This document shows positions 6,772-8,921 of a DNA stretch of 8,921 bases, piece after piece. Under the pieces are notes generated by a model. The model did no database searches and was not told the DNA's origin. It was given only the letters and a program-made list of their open reading frames with translations. Positions within the stretch are counted from its first letter, which is position 1. Every line of letters starts with the position of its first letter. The stretch covers positions 1 through 8,921 of the forward strand of contig CAMWRL010000071.1 of assembly GCA_947176685.1 (NCBI GenBank), read 5' to 3'. Both the position numbers and the translations under genes were made by a program. This DNA is from an uncultured Ruminococcus sp. GTDB taxonomy: Bacteria > Bacillota > Clostridia > Oscillospirales > Ruminococcaceae.

Positions 6772-8207
6772 GGATTCTGAGGTATTCCGCAAAAAACATA
6801 TGGTTGCTGATATTTCCGCTGCTGCGTGGCGTAAGGACTATCCGTCTTGATGCAGACCGCTTTTACCAGTGGGTAAAGGGTGCGTGGTTTGACATAGCTG
6901 TAATCGGTATAATTATTGTTTTTGGATATATAAGATGGTATTTTTCGGGAATAGAACTGACCGACAATGAAGTTGTCCGTTGGGAGGGCATAACCGCTAA
7001 AATAAAAACTACCATACCATACAGCAGTGTAAGTTCGGTAACTGTTGAAAAACCCGTATATCTTATGCCGCTGAGAGCCGTAAAGCTGAGCTGCGATACC
7101 AGTGCCGGAATGTACCGTTCAGCGGATATGCAGATTATGGTAAACAGGAAGTTTTGTGAAGACTTTCTGTCAAGAGTGCCAGACGTCAATCAGAAAAATA
7201 AACTTCAGGACATTCCCGAAACAACACCATTGTCAGTACTGCTGTTTTCGCTGTTCTTTTCAAGCGGACTGTCAGGTACTGTATATATAGCGACTTTCTT
7301 TATGAAAGGCGGAGACATTGCCCGTGATATTATAAATGTTTCGCTTGACCGCATAACGCAGACTACAGAAAAAATTACCGACAAACTGCTTATTCATATA
7401 CCATCGGCGGCGGTTTTGGTGGGAGTGTTTTTCATAGCGGCGTGGATTGTGTCGTTTCTGGTGAACTTCCTGCGGTATGCGGGCTTTGAGGTTGACGGCG
7501 ACGAGTACTGTTTAAAGATTTTCTGCGGACTTCTCAATCGCCGTGAGTACCGGATTACTCCGGCGCATATCAACTATACTGACCTCAGGCAGAACCTTAT
7601 AATGAAGCTTTCGGGAGCTGTTGCCGTAAACGTCAGTTGTGCCGGATACGGGTCGGCAAAAAATCATCTTCCGGTACTGCTTCCGGTAAAAAAAGAGGAG
7701 GATTTAGGCAATGCCCTTGAAAAAATAGGAGTGTTCAGCGGTGTGAGAAACGATTTCCGTCCGAAGCCGAATGGTCTGATGTCATATATATGGCAGCCCG
7801 TTATATTGTCGCTGCTGGTATTTCCTGTGCATATATTCATAAAAAGATTTATTCCGGAAGTCTCTGAACTGTCGTTTTTCTTTGCCGTAATGACTGAAAT
7901 ACCATTGATATGGATGATTGCCGTAAAGATTACTGCGTTCTTTACAAGCGGAATATCCGTCTATGATGACAAAATTATGGTAAGGTGTTCGAGAATGACC
8001 GGATTTCATACTGTTGTTGCGGAAAGACGCAAGCTTGTGAAATTTGAGATTCAGCAGGCGGTTTTACAGAAGATAAGCGGTAAATGCAGTGTTATATTAT
8101 GGTTCGGCAGTGAGGAACGGGCGCACTTTAAAGTAAAGGCACTGCGTGTTGAAGACGTCAGGAAAATTTCAGAAATGCTTGGCTATACAACGGGTACGAA
8201 AATTTAA
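6750..8207 (+). CDS. ydbT: YdbT-like membrane protein with three bPH_2 domains
   Basis: 485 residues from TTG. The layout alternates membrane segments and PH-like domains: hydrophobic stretches near 17-25 and 46-65; PH domain 1 about 66-145 (GIELTDNEVVRWEGITAKI); helices about 160-185 and 218-243; PH domain 2 about 245-330 (FEVDGDEYCLKIFCGLLNRR); helices about 349-366 and 376-398; PH domain 3 about 399-480 (GISVYDDKIMVRCSRMTGF). Each PH copy carries the pattern of two strands, a turn with conserved hydrophobics, then a short helix. This is the size and order of B. subtilis YdbT. It acts at the cytoplasmic membrane, presumably in complex with YdbS, with which it overlaps. No obvious terminator follows; the next gene has its own promoter. 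Confidence 0.86.
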   Translation: MYHEHPLRILRYSAKNIWLLIFPLLRGVRTIRLDADRFYQWVKGAWFDIAVIGIIIVFGYIRWYFSGIELTDNEVVRWEGITAKIKTTIPYSSVSSVTVEKPVYLMPLRAVKLSCDTSAGMYRSADMQIMVNRKFCEDFLSRVPDVNQKNKLQDIPETTPLSVLLFSLFFSSGLSGTVYIATFFMKGGDIARDIINVSLDRITQTTEKITDKLLIHIPSAAVLVGVFFIAAWIVSFLVNFLRYAGFEVDGDEYCLKIFCGLLNRREYRITPAHINYTDLRQNLIMKLSGAVAVNVSCAGYGSAKNHLPVLLPVKKEEDLGNALEKIGVFSGVRNDFRPKPNGLMSYIWQPVILSLLVFPVHIFIKRFIPEVSELSFFFAVMTEIPLIWMIAVKITAFFTSGISVYDDKIMVRCSRMTGFHTVVAERRKLVKFEIQQAVLQKISGKCSVILWFGSEERAHFKVKALRVEDVRKISEMLGYTTGTKI

Positions 8208-8253
8208 TGATTTTTTCTGAATATAATCTTTTGAAACCATATAAAATTCTCTC

Positions 8254-8282
8254 TTGACTTTTGAAAATCCCTGTGATATAAT
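8254..8282 (+). promoter_or_regulatory. Sigma-A promoter for the CapA-like lipoprotein
   Basis: TTGACT (8254-8259, 5 of 6), a 17-nt spacer and a perfect TATAAT (8277-8282) with an extended-10 TG. Expected start is about 8289, giving a 28-nt leader. It makes this gene independent of ydbST. The rest of 8208-8316 is AT-rich and shows no clear terminator. Confidence 0.8.
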
Positions 8283-8316
8283 TTTATGTAATAATTTGTA
8301 TATTTTGGTGGTTTTT

Positions 8317-8921
8317 ATGAAAAGTTTATTTAAAGTGACTTCACTTGTATTTTTGGCTTTTCTTTTTTTCGGATGCGAAGACAAAAATGAAAATAACAAA
8401 AATGAATTCTTTTTTCCAGACAGACCCGCTGTATTTCTGACAGCAAGGGAAATAGAACCATACAATCCTGTTGCTGAAATAAAGCTTACGTTTATAGGCG
8501 ACTGTACTCTTGCTACCCAGCTTGGCGATAATTATGAAGGCAGTTTCAACTGGTATGCAGAAAATTATGACAAGAAATATTTTTTTGAAAAAGTCTATCC
8601 ATATACCAGCAGCGACGATTTTACAATCGCCAACTGTGAAAATGTCTTTACTGACTATGTACTTCCGGAGGCATATAAGGGATATTGGCCGGCTTTCTGG
8701 TTTCGGTCGCCCAGCCGGAACGCTGAAATATTTTCCGCCGGAAATGTTGAAGTTGTAACAGTCGCAAATAACCATACTTTTGATTATAATGAAGAAGGTA
8801 TGAATGATACAATCAAAGCTATTGAATCAGTGGACGGGCTTGAATGGGGCGGAACAGACAAAGATGTTATTCTTGAAAAAGATGATGTGAAAATTGGTCT
8901 TATATGTGATACAATGTGGGG
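8317..8921 (+). CDS. CapA-family metallophosphoesterase-like lipoprotein (partial, 3' end off the right edge)
   Basis: The first 201 residues are visible. A basic start, hydrophobic core and FLFFGC ending at Cys20 indicate a lipoprotein signal; the lipobox is imperfect (Phe at -3 and -2) but Asp/Glu/Lys/Asn-rich spacer follows, as in membrane-anchored lipoproteins. The mature part matches the CapA/PgsA (poly-gamma-glutamate synthesis) family, a calcineurin-like fold: KLTFIGDCTL (D62), ANCENV (N106, E108) and VANNHTFDYNEEGMNDTI (NNH at 151-153, D156), then GLEWGGT. These correspond to the metal-binding GD, ANLE and NNH motifs. Only a weak GGTGG ribosome binding site precedes the ATG. No other cap/pgs gene is visible upstream, so a capsule role is not implied; stand-alone CapA-like lipoproteins are common in Clostridia. 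The upstream neighbours (ydbST) are also envelope proteins. Confidence 0.85.
   Translation, partial: MKSLFKVTSLVFLAFLFFGCEDKNENNKNEFFFPDRPAVFLTAREIEPYNPVAEIKLTFIGDCTLATQLGDNYEGSFNWYAENYDKKYFFEKVYPYTSSDDFTIANCENVFTDYVLPEAYKGYWPAFWFRSPSRNAEIFSAGNVEVVTVANNHTFDYNEEGMNDTIKAIESVDGLEWGGTDKDVILEKDDVKIGLICDTMW

Noticed and set aside
8208..8316. Terminator after ydbT
   Set aside because: The stretch is AT-rich with scattered T-runs, but I found no convincing GC stem followed by a U-tract.
8341..8775. 144-residue minus-strand open frame
   Set aside because: It is antisense to the CapA-like gene, whose NNH and GD motifs are plain, and has no family resemblance or start signal.

Overview
The window looks like chromosomal DNA from a low-to-mid GC Gram-positive bacterium of the class Clostridia, probably a Ruminococcus-like member of the Oscillospiraceae. 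The basis is strong GGAGG-type ribosome binding sites, TTG and GTG starts, heavy use of ATA (Ile) and GGA/CCG codons, textbook sigma-A promoters, and the gene families present (RNase J, GdpP, YdbS/YdbT, AGCS transporter). The genus is an inference. I see no mobile element, CRISPR array, tRNA or rRNA.

Layout. Everything left of about 6.2 kb is on the minus strand and everything right of it is on the plus strand, so 6205-6312 is a divergent promoter region. In minus-strand reading order the genes are: an AGCS-family amino acid/cation symporter (6204-4975); a degenerate phosphohexomutase (GlmM/phosphoglucomutase-like) protein that has lost its catalytic motifs (4902-3796); a 353-nt gap holding a near-consensus promoter and a roughly 260-nt structured leader; ribonuclease J with a basic N-terminal extension (3442-1625); and the cyclic-di-AMP phosphodiesterase gdpP (1592 to the left edge, C-terminus missing). 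On the plus strand are a ydbS-ydbT pair of bacterial PH-domain membrane proteins (6313-6771 and 6750-8207, overlapping by 22 nt), then a lipoprotein of the CapA metallophosphoesterase family with its own promoter (8317 to the right edge, partial).

How the parts may work together. RNase J (5'-3' exo/endonuclease of mRNA decay) and GdpP (c-di-AMP turnover) are 32 nt apart and very likely co-transcribed from the promoter at 3710-3738. The ydbST pair and the CapA-like lipoprotein are both envelope functions. The standout is the protein at 3796-4902. Its four phosphohexomutase catalytic loops can each be located by alignment and each is degraded, yet the frame is intact with a good ribosome binding site, so it looks like a maintained pseudoenzyme. 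In several Firmicutes genuine GlmM binds and inhibits the c-di-AMP cyclase CdaA, so a GlmM-like pseudoenzyme one gene from the c-di-AMP phosphodiesterase is suggestive, but any functional link is conjecture.
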